The notes under the pieces: generated by a model
The model's input: the letters and a program-made list of their open reading frames with translations, nothing else
Told to the model about the DNA's origin: nothing
The model's database searches: none
NCBI GenBank assembly: GCA_964247055.1
Contig: OZ176053.1
Coordinates: 13,888,001-13,952,000, forward strand
From: Paragordius varius
Lineage: Eukaryota > Nematomorpha
Direction of reading: 5' to 3'
Length of the DNA stretch: 64,000 nt
Shown: in pieces, positions 23,901 to 38,900 of the stretch
How the letters are laid out: each line of letters opens with the position of its first letter
How positions within the stretch are numbered: the stretch's first letter is position 1
Translations under genes and position numbers: made by a program

Positions 23901-25900
23901 CGTATAAAATAAATTTTTTAAATATTTAAAAAATTCATAAAAATTACATTTATAGTCCGATCCCCAAAATATTTGGGGTGATGATGGAACTACCATAGGG
24001 CTACCCAAAAAAAATTATGGTGACATCACCTGATCAAATTTGGATTTTAGGTAGCCATTTTTATTTTTAAAATCGTATAAAATAAATTTTTTAAATATTT
24101 AAAAAAATCATAAAAATTACATTTATAGTCCGATCCCCAAAATATTTGGGGTGATGATGGAACTACCATAGGGCTACCCAAAAAAAATTATGGCGACATC
24201 ACCTGATCAAATTTGGATTTTAGGTAGCCATTTTTATTTTTAAAATCGTATAAAATAAATTTTTTAAATATTTAAAAAATTCATAAAAATTACATTTATA
24301 CTCCGATCTCGAAAATATTTGGGGTGATGATGGAACTACCATAGGGCTACCCAAAAAAAATTATGGTGACATCACCTGATCAAATTTGGATTTTAGGTAG
24401 CCATTTTTATTTTTAAAATCGTATAAAATAAATTTTTTAAATATTTAAAAAATTCATAAAAATTACATTTATAGTCCGATCCCCATAATATTTGGGGTGA
24501 TGATGGAACTACCATAGGGCTACCCAAAAAAAATTATGGCGACATCACCTGATCAAATTTGGATTTTAGGTAGCCATTTTTATTTTTAAAATCGTATAAA
24601 ATAAATTTTTTAAATATTTAAAAAAATCATAAAAATTACATTTATAGTCCGATCCCCAAAATATTTGGGGTGATGATGGAACTACCATAGGGCTACCCAA
24701 AAAAAATTATGGCGACATCACCTGATCAAATTTGGATTTTAGGTAGCCATTTTTATTTTTAAAATCGTATAAAATAAATTTTTTAAATATTTAAAAAATT
24801 CATAAAAATTACATTTATACTCCGATCTCGAAAATATTTGGGGTGATGATGGAACTACCATAGGGCTACCCAAAAAAAATTATGGTGACATCACCTGATC
24901 AAATTTGGATTTTAGGTAGCCATTTTTATTTTTAAAATCGTATAAAATAAATTTTTTAAATATTTAAAAAATTCATAAAAATTACATTTATAGTCCGATC
25001 CCCATAATATTTGGGGTGATGATGGAACTACCATAGGGCTACCTTAAAAAAAATTATGGCGACATCACCTGATCAAATTTGGATATTAGGTAGCCATTTT
25101 TATTTTTAAAATCGTATAAAATAAATTTTTTAAATATTTAAAAAATTCATAAAAATTACATTTATAGTCCGATCCCCAAAATATTTGGGGTGATGATGGA
25201 ACTACCATAGGGCTACCCAAAAAAAATTATGGCGACATCACCAGATCAAATTTGGATTTTAGGTAGCCATTTTTATTTTTAAAATCGTATAAAATAAATT
25301 TTTTAAATATTTAAAAAATTCATAAAAATTACATTTATAGTCCGATCCCCAAAATATTTGGGGTGATGATGGAACTACCATAGGGCTACCCAAAAAAAAT
25401 TATGGTGACATCACCTGATCAAATTTGGATTTTAGGTAGCCATTTTTATTTTTAAAATCGTATAAAATATATTTTTTAAATTTTAAAAAATTCAAAAAAA
25501 TTACATTTATACTCCGATCTCGACAATATTTGGGGTGATGATGGAACTACCATAGGCCTACCCAAAAAGAATTATGGTGACATCACCTGATCAAATTTGG
25601 ATTTTAGGTAGCCATTTTTATTTTTAAAATCGTATAAAATAAATTTTTTAAATATTTAAAAAAATCATAAAAATTACATTTATAGTCCGATCCCCAAAAT
25701 ATTTGGGGTGATGATGGAACTACCATAGGGCTACCCAAAAAAAATTATGGTGACATCACCTGATCAAATTTGGATTTTAGGTAGCCATTTTTATTTTTAA
25801 AATCGTATAAAATAAATTTTTTAAATATTTAAAAAAATCATAAAAATTACATTTATAGTCCGATCCCCAAAATATTTGGGGTGATGATGGAACTACCATA
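20900..25900 (+). repeat. Composite of earlier segments
   Basis: About 29 monomers assembled from material seen elsewhere. 21,085-22,300 matches the left end of the window; 22,130-23,650 matches 13,130-14,650 (offset 8,996); 23,155-23,820 carries the CACC/TTCAAAAAAAATAC marker series of the left end (offset 20,911). Then 24,990-25,760 matches 19,980-20,750: CCCCATAATATTT (GATC at 19,981 and 24,997), CACCAGATC (20,221 and 25,237) and AAAGAATTATGG (20,551 and 25,566) are 5,015-5,016 bp apart. One unit near 25,480 has AAATTTTAAAAAATTC, a 2-bp loss in the palindrome. Confidence 0.82.
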
Positions 25901-27650
25901 GGGCTACCCAAAAAAATTATGGTGACATCACCTGATCAAATTTGGATTTTAGGTAGATATTTTTATTTTTAAAATCGTATAAAATAAATTTTTTAAATAT
26001 TTAAAAAATTCATAAAAATTACATTTATAGTCCGATCCCCAAAATATTTGGGGTGATGATGGAACTACCATAGGGCTACCCAAAAAAAATTATGGTGACA
26101 TCAACTGATCAAATTTGGATTTTAGGTAGCCATTTTTATTTTTAAAATCGTATAAAATAAATTTTTTAAATATTTAAAAAATTCATAAAAATTACATTTA
26201 TAGTCCGATCCCCAAAATATTTGGGGTGATGATGGAACTACCATAGGCCTACCCAAAAAAAATTATGGCGACATCACCTGATCAAATTTGGATTTTAGGT
26301 AGCCATTTTTATTTTTAAAATCGTATAAAATAAATTTTTTAAATATTTAAAAAATTCATAAAAATTACATTTATAGTCCGATCCCCAAAATATTTGGGGT
26401 GATGATGATGGAACTACCATAGGGCTACCCAAAAAAAATTATGGCAACATCACCTGATCAAATTTGGATTTTAGGTAGCCATTTTTATTTTTAAAATCGT
26501 ATAAAATAAATTTTTTAAATATTTAAAAAATTCATAAAAATTACATTTATAATCCGATCCCCAAAATATTTGGGGTGATGATGGAACTACCATAGGGCTA
26601 CCCAAAAAAAATTATGGTGACATCACCTGATCAAATTTGGATTTTAGGTAGCCATTTTTATTTTTAAAATCGTATAAAATAAATTTTTTAAATATTTAAA
26701 AAATTCATAAAAATTACATTTATACTCCGATCTCGAAAATATTTGGGGTGATGATGGAACTACCATAGGGCTACCCAAAAAAATTATGGTGACATCACCT
26801 GATCAAATTTGGATTTTAGGTAGATATTTTTATTTTTAAAATCGTATAAAATAAATTTTTTAAATATTTAAAAAATTCATAAAAATTACATTTATACTCC
26901 GATCTCGAAAATATTTGGGGTGATGATGGAACTACTATAGGGCTACCCAAAAAAAATTTTGGCGACATCACCTGATCAAATTTGGATTTTAGGTAGCCAT
27001 TTTTATTTTTAAAATCGTATAAAATAAATTTTTTAAATATTTAAAAAATTCATAATTACATTTATACTCCGATCTCGAAAATATTTGGGGTGATGATGGA
27101 ACTACCATAGGGCTACCCAAAAAAATTATGGTGACATCACCTGATCAAATTTGGATTTTAGGTAGCCATTTTTATTTTTAAAATCGTATAAAATAAATTT
27201 TTTAAATATTTAAAAAAATCATAAAAATTACATTTATACTCCGATCCCCAAAATATTTGGGGTGATGATGGAACTACCATAGGTCTACTTAAAAAAAATT
27301 ATGGTGACATCACCTGATCAAATTTGGATTTTAGGTAGCCATTTTTATTTTTAAAATCGTATAAAATAAAAATTTTAAATATTTAAAAAATTCAAAAAAA
27401 TTACATTTATACTCCGATCTCGAAAAAATTTGGGGTGATGATGGAACTACCATAGGGCTACCCAAAAAAAATTATGGTGACATCACCTGATCAAATTTGG
27501 ATTTTAGGTAGCCATTTTTATTTTTAAAATCGTATAAAATAAATTTTTTAAATATTTAAAAAATTCATAAAAATTACATTTATACTCCGATCTCGACAAT
27601 ATTTGGGGTGATGATGGCCCTACCATAGGGCTACCCAAAAAAAATTATGG
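25900..27650 (+). repeat. Transition segment with isolated variants
   Basis: About ten monomers in which CCCC-type units give way to CTCG types. GGTAGATATTTTTATT appears at about 25,952 and 26,819, 867 bp apart (five monomers). Single events are an extra GAT triplet (GATGATGATGG at 26,401), a short TTCATAATTACATT near 27,049, CATAGGTCTACTT near 27,279, AATAAAAATTTTAAAT near 27,364, and GATGGCCCTACCAT near 27,613. No copy of most of these was found, so this stretch is among the more diverged parts. Confidence 0.8.
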
Positions 27651-30600
27651 TGACATCACCTGATCAAATTTGGATTTTAGGTAGCCATTTTTATTTTTAA
27701 AATCGTATAAAATAAATTTTTTAAATATTTAAAAAATTCATAAAAATTACATTTATACTCCGATCTCGACAATATTTGGGGTGATGATGGAACTACCATA
27801 GGGCTACCCAAAAAAAATTATGGTGACATCACCTGATCAAATTTGGATTTTAGGTAGCCATTTTTATTTTTAAAATCGTATAAAATAAATTTTTTAAATA
27901 TTTAAAAAATTCAAAAAAATTACATTTATACTCCGATCTCGACAATATTTGGGGTGATGATGGAACTACCATAGGGCTACCCAAAAAAAATTATGGTGAC
28001 ATCACCTGATCAAATTTGGATTTTAGGTAGCCATTTTTATTTTTAAAATCGTATAAAATAAATTTTTTAAATATTTAAAAAATTCAAAAAAAATACATTT
28101 ATACTCCGATCTCGACAATATTTGGGGTGATGATGGAACTACCATAGGGCTACCCAAAAAAAATTATGGTGACATCACCTGATCAAATTTGGATTTTAGG
28201 TAGCCATTTTTATTTTTAAAATCGTATAAAATAAAATTTTTAAATATTTAAAAAATTCATAAAAATTACATTTATACTCCGATCTAGAATATATTTGGGG
28301 TGATGATGGAACTAGCATAGGGCTACCCAAAAAAATTATGGCGACATCACCTGATCAAATTTGGATTTTAGGTAGCTATTTTTATTTTTAATATCGTATA
28401 AAATAAATTTTTTAAATATTTAAAAAATTCATAAAAATTACATTTATACTCCGATCTCGACAATATTTGGGGTGATGATGGAACTACCATAGGGCTACCC
28501 AAAAAAAATTATGGTGACATCACCTGATCAAATTTGGATTTTAGGTAGCCATTTTTATTTTTAAAATCGTATAAAATAAATTTTTTAAATATTTAAAAAA
28601 TTCAAAAAAATTACATTTATACTCCGATCTCGACAATATTTGGGGTGATGATGGAATTACCATAGGGCTACCCAAAAAAAATTATGGTGACATCACCTGA
28701 TCAAATTTGGATTTTAGGTAGCCATTTTTATTTTTAATATCGTATAAAATAAATTTTTTAAATATTTAAAAAATTCATAAAAATTACATTTATACTCCGA
28801 TCTCGACAATATTTGGGGTGATGATGGAACTACCATAGGGCTACCCAAAAAAATTATGGTGACATCACCTGATCAAATTTGGATTTTAGGTAGGCATTTT
28901 TATTTTTAAAATCGTATAAAATAAATTTTTTAAATATTTAAAAAATTCATAAAAATTACATTTACACTCCGATCTCGAAAATATTTGGGGTAATGATGGA
29001 ACTACCATAGGGCTACCCAAAAAAAATTATGGCGACATCACCTGATCAAATTTGGATTTAAGGTAGCCATTTTTATTTTTAAAATCGTATAAAATAAATT
29101 TTTTAAATATTTAAAAAATTCAAAAATTACATTTATACTCCGATCTCGACAATATTTGGGGTGATGATGGAACTACTATAGGGCTACCCAAAAAAAATTA
29201 TGGTGACATCACCTGATCAAATTTGGATTTTAGGTAGCCATTTTTATTTATAAAATCGTATATTTTTTAAATATTTAAAAAATTCATAAATATTACATTT
29301 ATACTCCGATCTCGAAAATATTTGGGGTGATGATGGAACTACCATAGGGCTACCCAAAAAAAATTATGGTGACATCACCTGATTAAATTTGGATTTTAGG
29401 TAGCCATTTTTATTTATAAAATCGTATATTTTTTAAATATTTAAAAAATTCATAAAAATTACATTTATAGTCCGATCCCCAAAATATTTGGGGTGATGAT
29501 GGAACTACCATAGGGCTACCCAAAAAAAATTATGGTGACATCACCTGATCAAATTTGGATTTTAGGTAGCCATTTTTATTTTTAAAATCGTATAAAATAA
29601 ATTTTTTAAATATTTAAAAAATTCATAAAAATTACATTTATACTCCGATCTCGACAATATTTGGGGTGATGATGGAACTACCATAGGGCTACCCAAAAAA
29701 AATTATGGTGACATCACCTGATCAAATTTGGATTTTAGGTAGCCATTTTTATTTTTAAAATCGTATAAAATAAATTTTTTAAATATTTAAAAAATTCAAA
29801 AAAATTACATTTATACTCCGATCTCGACAATATTTGGGGTGATGATGGAACTACCATAGGGCTACCCAAAAAAAATTATGGTGACATCACCTGATCAAAT
29901 TTGGATTTTAGGTAGCCATTTTTATTTTTAAAATCGTATAAAATAAATTTTTTAAATATTTAAAAAATTCAAAAAAAATACATTTATACTCCGATCTCGA
30001 CAATATTTGGGGTGATGATGGAACTACCATAGGGCTACCCAAAAAAAATTATGGTGACATCACCTGATCAAATTTGGATTTTAGGTAGCCATTTTTATTT
30101 TTAAAATCGTATAAAATAAAATTTTTAAATATTTAAAAAATTCATAAAAATTACATTTATACTCCGATCTAGAATATATTTGGGGTGATGATGGAACTAG
30201 CATAGGGCTACCCAAAAAAATTATGGCGACATCACCTGATCAAATTTGGATTTTAGGTAGCTATTTTTATTTTTAATATCGTATAAAATAAATTTTTTAA
30301 ATATTTAAAAAATTCATAAAAATTACATTTATACTCCGATCTCGACAATATTTGGGGTGATGATGGAACTACCATAGGGCTACCCAAAAAAAATTATGGT
30401 GACATCACCTGATCAAATTTGGATTTTAGGTAGCCATTTTTATTTTTAAAATCGTATAAAATAAATTTTTTAAATATTTAAAAAATTCAAAAAAATTACA
30501 TTTATACTCCGATCTCGACAATATTTGGGGTGATGATGGAATTACCATAGGGCTACCCAAAAAAAATTATGGTGACATCACCTGATCAAATTTGGATTTT

Positions 30601-33110
30601 AGGTAGCCATTTTTATTTTTAATATCGTATAAAATAAATTTTTTAAATATTTAAAAAATTCATAAAAATTACATTTATACTCCGATCTCGACAATATTTG
30701 GGGTGATGATGGAACTACCATAGGGCTACCCAAAAAAATTATGGTGACATCACCTGATCAAATTTGGATTTTAGGTAGGCATTTTTATTTTTAAAATCGT
30801 ATAAAATAAATTTTTTAAATATTTAAAAAATTCATAAAAATTACATTTATAATCCGATCCCCAAAATATTTGGGGTGATGATGGAACTACCATAGGGCTA
30901 CCCAAAAAAAATTATGGTGACATCACCTGATCAAATTTGGATTTTAGGTAGCCATTTTTATTTTTAAAATCGTATAAAATAAAATTTTTAAATATTTAAA
31001 AAATTCATAAAAATTACATTTATACTCCGATCTAGAATATATTTGGGGTGATGATGGAACTAGCATAGGGCTACCCAAAAAAATTATGGTGACATCACCT
31101 GATCAAATTTGGATTTTAGGTAGCCATTTTTATTTTTAATATCGTATAAAATAAATTTTTTAAATATTTAAAAAATTCATAAAAATTACATTTATACTCC
31201 GATCTCGACAATATTTGGGGTGATGATGGAACTACTATAGGGCTACCCAAAAAAAATTATGGTGACATCACCTGATCAAATTTGGATTTTAGGTAGCCAT
31301 TTTTATTTATAAAATCGTATATTTTTTAAATATTTAAAAAATTCATAAATATTACATTTATACTCCGATCTCGAAAATATTTGGGGTGATGATGGAACTA
31401 CCATAGGGCTACCCAAAAAAAATTATGGTGACATCACCTGATTAAATTTGGATTTTAGGTAGCCATTTTTATTTATAAAATCGTATATTTTTTAAATATT
31501 TAAAAAATTCATAAAAATTACATTTATAGTCCGATCCCCAAAATATTTGGGGTGATGATGGAACTACCATAGGGCTACCCAAAAAAAATTATGGCGACAT
31601 CACCTGATCAAATTTGGATTTTAGGTAGCCATTTTTATTTTTAAAATCGTATAAAATAAATTTTTTAAATATTTAAAAAATTCAAAAATTACATTTATAC
31701 TCCGATCTCGACAATATTTGGGGTGATGATGGAACTACCATAGAGCTACCCAAAAAAAATTATGGTGACATCACCTGATCAAATTTGGATTTTAGGTAGC
31801 CATTTTTATTTTTAAAATCGTATAAAATAAATTTTTTAAATATTTAAAAAATTCATAAAAATTACATTTATACTCCGATCTCGAAAATATTTGGGGTGAT
31901 GATGGAACTACCATAGGGCTACCCAAAAAAATTATGGTGACATCACCTGATCAAATTTGGATTTTAGGTAGCCATTTTTATTTTTAAAATCGTATAAAAT
32001 AAATTTTTTAAATATTTAAAAAATTCATAAAAATTACATTTATACTCCGATCTAGAATATATTTGGGGTGATGATGGAACTAGCATAGGGCTACCCAAAA
32101 AAATTATGGCGACATCACCTGATCAAATTTGGATTTTAGGTAGCTATTTTTATTTTTAATATCGTATAAAATAAATTTTTTAAATATTTAAAAAATTCAT
32201 AAAAATTACATTTATACTCCGATCTCGACAATATTTGGGGTGATGATGGAACTACCATAGGGCTACCCAAAATAAATTATGGTGACATCACCTGATCAAA
32301 TTTGGATTTTAGGTAGCCATTTTTATTTTTAAAATCGTATAAAATAAATTTTTTAAATATTTAAAAAATTCAAAAAAATTACATTTATACTCCGATCTCG
32401 ACAATATTTGGGGTGATGATGGAATTACCATAGGGCTACCCAAAAAAAATTATGGTGACATCACCTGATCAAATTTGGATTTTAGGTAGCCATTTTTATT
32501 TTTAATATCGTATAAAATAAATTTTTTAAATATTTAAAAAATTCATAAAAATTACATTTATACTCCGATCTCGACAATATTTGGGGTGATGATGGAACTA
32601 CCATAGGGCTACCCAAAAAAATTATGGTGACATCACCTGATCAAATTTGGATTTTAGGTAGGCATTTTTATTTTTAAAATCGTATAAAATAAATTTTTTA
32701 AATATTTAAAAAATTCATAAAAATTACATTTATACTCCGATCTCGAAAATATTTGGGGTAATGATGGAACTACCATAGGGCTACCCAAAAAAAATTATGG
32801 CGACATCACCTGATCAAATTTGGATTTAAGGTAGCCATTTTTATTTTTAAAATCGTATAAAATAAATTTTTTAAATATTTAAAAAATTCAAAAATTACAT
32901 TTATACTCCGATCTCGACAATATTTGGGGTGATGATGGAACTACTATAGGGCTACCCAAAAAAAATTATGGTGACATCACCTGATCAAATTTGGATTTTA
33001 GGTAGCCATTTTTATTTATAAAATCGTATATTTTTTAAATATTTAAAAAATTCATAAATATTACATTTATACTCCGATCTCGAAAATATTTGGGGTGATG
33101 ATGGAACTAC
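27650..33110 (+). repeat. ~1,884-bp (11-monomer) higher-order unit, about three copies
   Basis: GATCTAGAATATATT at 28,281, 30,166 and 32,049, and ATGGAATTACC at 28,651, 30,536 and 32,419, recur every 1,883-1,885 bp. The first and third copies also share TTTGGATTTAAGG (29,051 and 32,819) and the 166-bp monomer (29,251 and 33,019), exactly 3,768 bp, or two unit lengths, apart. The middle copy departs after about 30,840 and instead holds an extra CTAGAATAT unit near 31,030. CTCGACAAT-type monomers dominate. This is the first place where the 166-bp short monomers occur. Confidence 0.85.
29207..29540 (+). repeat. First pair of 166-bp short monomers
   Basis: Two neighbouring units read TTTATTTATAAAATCG then TATATTTTTTAAAT, lacking 7 bp that include the TATAAAATA motif. 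The spacing from CATC at 29,207 to CATC at 29,373 is 166 bp. The first member has CATAAATATTAC and a CTCGAAAAT core; the second begins with CCTGATTAAATTT and has a CCCC core. The pair travels as a dimer: further pairs start near 31,310, 33,019, 36,104, 39,710, 40,904, 43,983, 45,179, 48,439 and 49,980. Lone second members occur near 34,387 and 43,477. Confidence 0.88.
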
Positions 33111-35530
33111 CATAGGGCTACCCAAAAAAATTATGGTGACATCACCTGATTAAATTTGGATTTTAGGTAGCCATTTTTATTTATAAAATCGTATATTTTT
33201 TAAATATTTAAAAAATTCATAAAAATTACATTTATAGTCCGATCCCCAAAATATTTGGGGTGATGATGGAACTACCATAGGGCTACCCAAAAAAAATTAT
33301 GGTGACATCACCTGATCAAATTTGGATTTTAGGTAGCCATTTTTATTTTTAAAATCGTATAAAATAAATTTTTTAAATATTTAAAAAATTCATAAAAATT
33401 ACATTTATACTCCGATCTCGACAATATTTGGGGTGATGATGGAACTACCATAGGGCTACCCAAAAAAAATTATGGTGACATCACCTGATCAAATTTGGAT
33501 TTTAGGTAGCCATTTTTATTTTTAAAATCGTATAAAATAAATTTCTTAAATATTTAAAAAATTCAAAAATTACATTTATACTCCGATCTCGACAATATTT
33601 GGGGTGATGATGGAACTACCATAGGGCTACCCAAAAAAAATTATGGCGACATCACCTGATCAAATTTGGATTTTAGGTAGCCATTTTTATATTTAAAATC
33701 GAATAAAATAAATTTTTTAAATATTTAAAAAATTCATAAAAATTACATTTATACTCCGATCTCGACAATATTTGGGGTGATGATGGAACTACCATAGGGC
33801 TACCCAAAAAAAATTATGGCAACATCACCTGATCAAATTTGGCTTTTTAATTAGCCATTTTTATTTTTAAAATCGTATAAAATAAATTTTTTAAATATTT
33901 AAAAAATTCATAAAAATTACATTTATACTCCAATCTCAAAAATATTTGGGGTGATGATGGAACTACTATAGGGCTACCCAAAAAAAATTATGGCGACATC
34001 ACCTGATCAAATTTGGATTTTAGGTAGCCATTTTTATTTTTAAAATCGTATAAAATAAATTTTTTAAATATTTAAAAAATTCATAAAAATTACATTTATA
34101 GTCCGATCCCCAAAATATTTGGGGTGATGATGGAACTACCATAGGGCTACTTAAAAAAAATTATGGCGACATCACCTGATCAAATTTGGATTTTAGGTAG
34201 CCATTTTTATTTTTAAAATCGTATAAAATAAATTTTTTAAATATTCAAAAAATTCATAAAAATTACATTTATACTCCGATCTAGAATATATTTGGGGTGA
34301 TGATGGAACTACCATAGGGCTACCCAAAAAAAATTATGGTGACATCACCTGATTAAATTTGGATTTTAGGTAGCCATTTTTATTTATAAAATCGTATATT
34401 TTTTAAATATTTAAAAAATTCATAAAAATTACATTTATAGTCCGATCCCCAAAATATTTGGGGTGATGATGGAACTACCATAGGGCTACCCAAAAAAAAT
34501 TATGGTGACATCACCTGATCAAATTTGGATTTTAGGTAGCCATTTTTATTTTTAAAATCGTATAAAATAAATTTTTTAAATATTTAAAAAATTCATAAAA
34601 ATTACATTTATACTCCGATCTCGACAATATTTGGGGTGATGATGGAACTACCATAGGGCTACCCAAAAAAAATTATGGTGACATCACCTGATCAAATTTG
34701 GATTTTAGGTAGCCATTTTTATTTTTAAAATCGTATAAAATAAATTTCTTAAATATTTAAAAAATTCAAAAATTACATTTATACTCCGATCTCGACAATA
34801 TTTGGGGTGATGATGGAACTACCATAGGGCTACCCAAAAAAAATTATGGCGACATCACCTGATCAAATTTGGATTTTAGGTAGCCATTTTTATTTTTAAA
34901 ATCGAATAAAATAAATTTTTTAAATATTTAAAAAATTCATAAAAATTACATTTATACTCCGATCTCGACAATATTTGGGGTGATGATGGAACTACCATAG
35001 GGCTACCCAAAAAAAATTATGGCAACATCACCTGATCAAATTTGGCTTTTTAATTAGCCATTTTTATTTTTAAAATCGTATAAAATAAATTTTTTAAATA
35101 TTTAAAAAATTCATAAAAATTACATTTATACTCCAATCTCAAAAATATTTGGGGTGATGATGGAACTACTATAGGGCTACCCAAAAAAAATTATGGCGAC
35201 ATCACCTGATCAAATTCGGATTTTAGGTAGCCATTTTTATTTTTAAAATCGTATAAAATAAATTTTTTAAATATTTAAAAAATTCATAAAAATTACATTT
35301 ATAGTCCGATCCCCAAAATATTTGGGGTGATGATGGAACTACCATAGGGCTACTTAAAAAAAATTATGGCGACATCACCTGATCAAATTTGGATTTTAGG
35401 TAGCCATTTTTATTTTTAAAATCGTATAAAATAAATTTTTTAAATATTCAAAAAATTCATAAAAATTACATTTATACTCCGATCTAGAATATATTTGGGG
35501 TGATGATGGAACTACCATAGGGCTACCCAA
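33110..35530 (+). repeat. Two adjacent copies of a 7-monomer block (1,203 bp)
   Basis: CCCC-type core (TAG at 33,235 and 34,438), AAATTTCTTAAAT (ATTTCTT at 33,541 and 34,744), GGCTTTTTAATTAGCC (33,841 and 35,044) and GATCTAGAAT (34,279 and 35,481) are 1,202-1,203 bp apart. Copy edges are close to 33,115-34,320 and 34,321-35,530. Single differences such as ATATTTAAAATCG near 33,691 (ATTTTTAAAATCG in the second copy) and CAAATTCGG near 35,213 arose after duplication. The unit is shorter than 7 x 173 because it contains short monomers. Confidence 0.86.
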
Positions 35531-35900
35531 AAAAAATTATGGCGACATCACCTGATCAAATTTGGATTTTAGGTAGCTATTTTTATTTTTAAAATCGTAT
35601 AAAAAAATTTTTTAAATATTTAAAAAATTCATAAAAATTACATTTATACTCCGATCTCGACAATATTTGGGGTGATGATGGAACTACCATAGGGCTACCC
35701 AAAAAAAATTATGGTGACATCACCTGATCAAATTTGGATTTTAGGTAGCCATTTTTATTTTTAAAATCGTGTAAAATAAATTTCTTAAATATTTAAAAAA
35801 TTCAAAAATTACATTTATACTCCGATCTCGACAATATTTGGGGTGATGATGGAACTACCATAGGGCTACCCAAAAAAAATTATGGCGACATCACCTGATC
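35530..35900 (+). repeat. Two linking monomers
   Basis: One monomer carries GTATAAAAAAATTTTTTAAAT near 35,599, with AAAA replacing the TAAA of the usual AATAAATTT. The next carries CGTGTAAAATAAATTTCTT near 35,769. They join the 1,203-bp duplication to the larger higher-order unit on the right. No other content. Confidence 0.75.
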
Positions 35901-38900
35901 AAATTTGGATTTTAGGTAGCCATTTTTATTTTTAAAATCGAATAAAATAAATTTTTTAAATATTAAAAAATTCATAAAAATTACATTTATACTCCGATCT
36001 CGACAATATTTGGGGTGATGATGGAACTACCATAGGGCTACCCAAAAAAAATTATGGCAACATCACCTGATCAAATTTGGATTTTAGGTAGCCATTTTTA
36101 TTTATAAAATCGTATATTTTTTAAATATTTAAAAAATTCATAAATATTACATTTATACTCCGATCTCGAAAATATTTGGGGTGATGATGGAACTACCATA
36201 GGGCTACCCAAAAAAAATTATGGTGACATCACCTGATTAAATTTGGATTTTAGGTAGCCATTTTTATTTATAAAATCGTATATTTTTTAAATATTTAAAA
36301 AATTCATAAAAATTACATTTATAGTCCGATCCCCAAAATATTTGGGGTGATGATGGAACTACCATAGGGCTACCGAAAAAAAATTATGGTGACATCACCT
36401 GATCAAATTTGGATTTTAGGTAGCCATTTTTATTTTTAAAATCGTATAAAATAAATTTTTTAAATATTTAAAAAATTCACAAAAATTACATTTATACTCC
36501 GATCTCGACAATATTTGGGGTGATGATGGAACTACCATAGGGCTACCCAAAAAAAATTATGGTGACATCACCTGATCAAATTTGGATTTTAGGTAGCCAT
36601 TTTTATTTTTAAAATCGTATAAAATAAATTTCTTAAATATTTAAAAAATTCAAAAATTACATTTATACTCCGATCTCGACAATATTTGGGGTGATGATGG
36701 AACTACCATAGGGCTACCCAAAAAAAATTATGGCGACATCACCTGATCAAATTTGGATTTTAGGTAGCCATTTTTATTTTTAAAATCGAATAAAATAAAT
36801 TTTTTAAATATTTAAAAAATTCATAAAAATTACATTTAAACTCCGATCTCGACAATATTTGGGGTGATGATGGAACTACCATAGGGCTACCCAAAAAAAA
36901 TTATGGCAACATCACCTGATCAAATTTGGATTTTAGGTAGCCATTTTTATTTTTAAAATCGTATAAAATAAATTTTTTAAATATTTTAAAAATTCATAAA
37001 AATTACATTTATACTCCAATCTCAAAAATATTTGGGGTGATGATGGAACTACTATAGGGCTACCCAAAAAAAATTATGGCGACATCACCTGATCAAATTT
37101 GGATTTTAGGTAGCCATTTTTATTTTTAAAGCGTATAAAATAAATTTTTTAAATATTTAAAAAATTCATAAAAATTACATTTATAGTCCGATCCCCAAAA
37201 TATTTGGGGTGATGATGGAACTACCATAGGGCTACTTAAAAAAAATTATGGCGACATCACCTGATCAAATTTGGATTTTAGGTAGCCATTTTTATTTTTA
37301 AAATCGTATAAAATAAATTTTTTAAATATTCAAAAAATTCATAAAAATTACATTTATACTCCGATCTAGAATATATTTGGGGTGATGATGGAACTACCAT
37401 AGGGCTACCCAAAAAAAATTATGGCGACATCACCTGATCAAATTTGGATTTTAGGTAGCTATTTTTATTTTTAAAATCGTATAAAAAAAATTTTTAAATA
37501 TTTAAAAAATTCATAAAAATTACATTTATACTCCGATCTCGACAATATTTGGGGTGATGATGGAACTACCATAGGGCTACCCAAAAAAAATTATGGTGAC
37601 ATCACCTGATCAAATTTGGATTTTAGGTAGCCATTTTTATTTTTAAAGCGTATAAAATAAATTTTTTAAATATTTAAAAAATTCATAAAAATTACATTTA
37701 TAGTCCGATCCCCAAAATATTTGGGGTGATGATGGAACTACCATAGGGCTACTTAAAAAAAATTATGGCGACATCACCTGATCAAATTTGGATTTTAGGT
37801 AGCCATTTTTATTTTTAAAATCGTATAAAATAAATTTTTTAAATATTCAAAAAATTCATAAAAATTACATTTATACTCCGATCTCGACAATATTTGGGGT
37901 GATGATGGAACTACCATAGGGCTACCCAAAAAAAATTATGGTGACATCACCTGATCAAATTTGGATTTTAGGTAGCCATTTTTATTTTTAAAGCGTATAA
38001 AATAAATTTTTTAAATATTTAAAAAATTCATAAAAATTACATTTATAGTCCGATCCCCAAAATATTTGGGGTGATGATGGAACTACCATAGGGCTACTTA
38101 AAAAAAATTATGGCGACATCACCTGATCAAATTTGGATTTTAAGTAGCCATTTTTATTTTTAAAATCGTATAAAATAAATTTTTTAAATATTCAAAAAAT
38201 TCATAAAAATTACATTTATACTCCGATCTAGAATATATTTGGGGTGATGATGGAACTACCATAGGGCTACCCAAAAAAAATTATGGCGACATCACCTGAT
38301 CAAATTTGGATTTTAGGTAGCTATTTTTATTTTTAAAATCGTATAAAAAAAATTTTTAAATATTTAAAAAATTCATAAAAATTACATTTATACTCCGATC
38401 TCGAAAATATTTGGGGTGATGATGGAACTACCATAGGGCTACCCAAAAAATATTATGGTGACATCACCTGATCAAATTTGGATTTTAGGTAGCCATTTTT
38501 ATTTTTAAAATCGTATAAAATAAATTTTTTAAATATTAAAAAAATTCATAAAAATTACATTTATACTCCAATCTCAAAAATATTTGAGGTGATGATGGAA
38601 CTACTATAGGGCTACCCAAAATTATGGCGACATCACCTGATCAAATTTGGATTTTAGTAAGCCATTTTTATTTTTAAAATCGTATAAAATAAATTTTTTA
38701 AATATTTAAAAAATTCATAAAAATTACATTTATACTCCGATCTCGAAAATATTTGGGGTGATGATGGAATTACCATAGGGCTACCCAAAAAAAATTATGG
38801 TGACATCACCTGATCAAATTTGGATTTTAGGTAGCCATTTTTATTTTTAAAATCGTATAAAATAAATTTTTTAAATATTTAAAAAATTCATAAAAATTAC

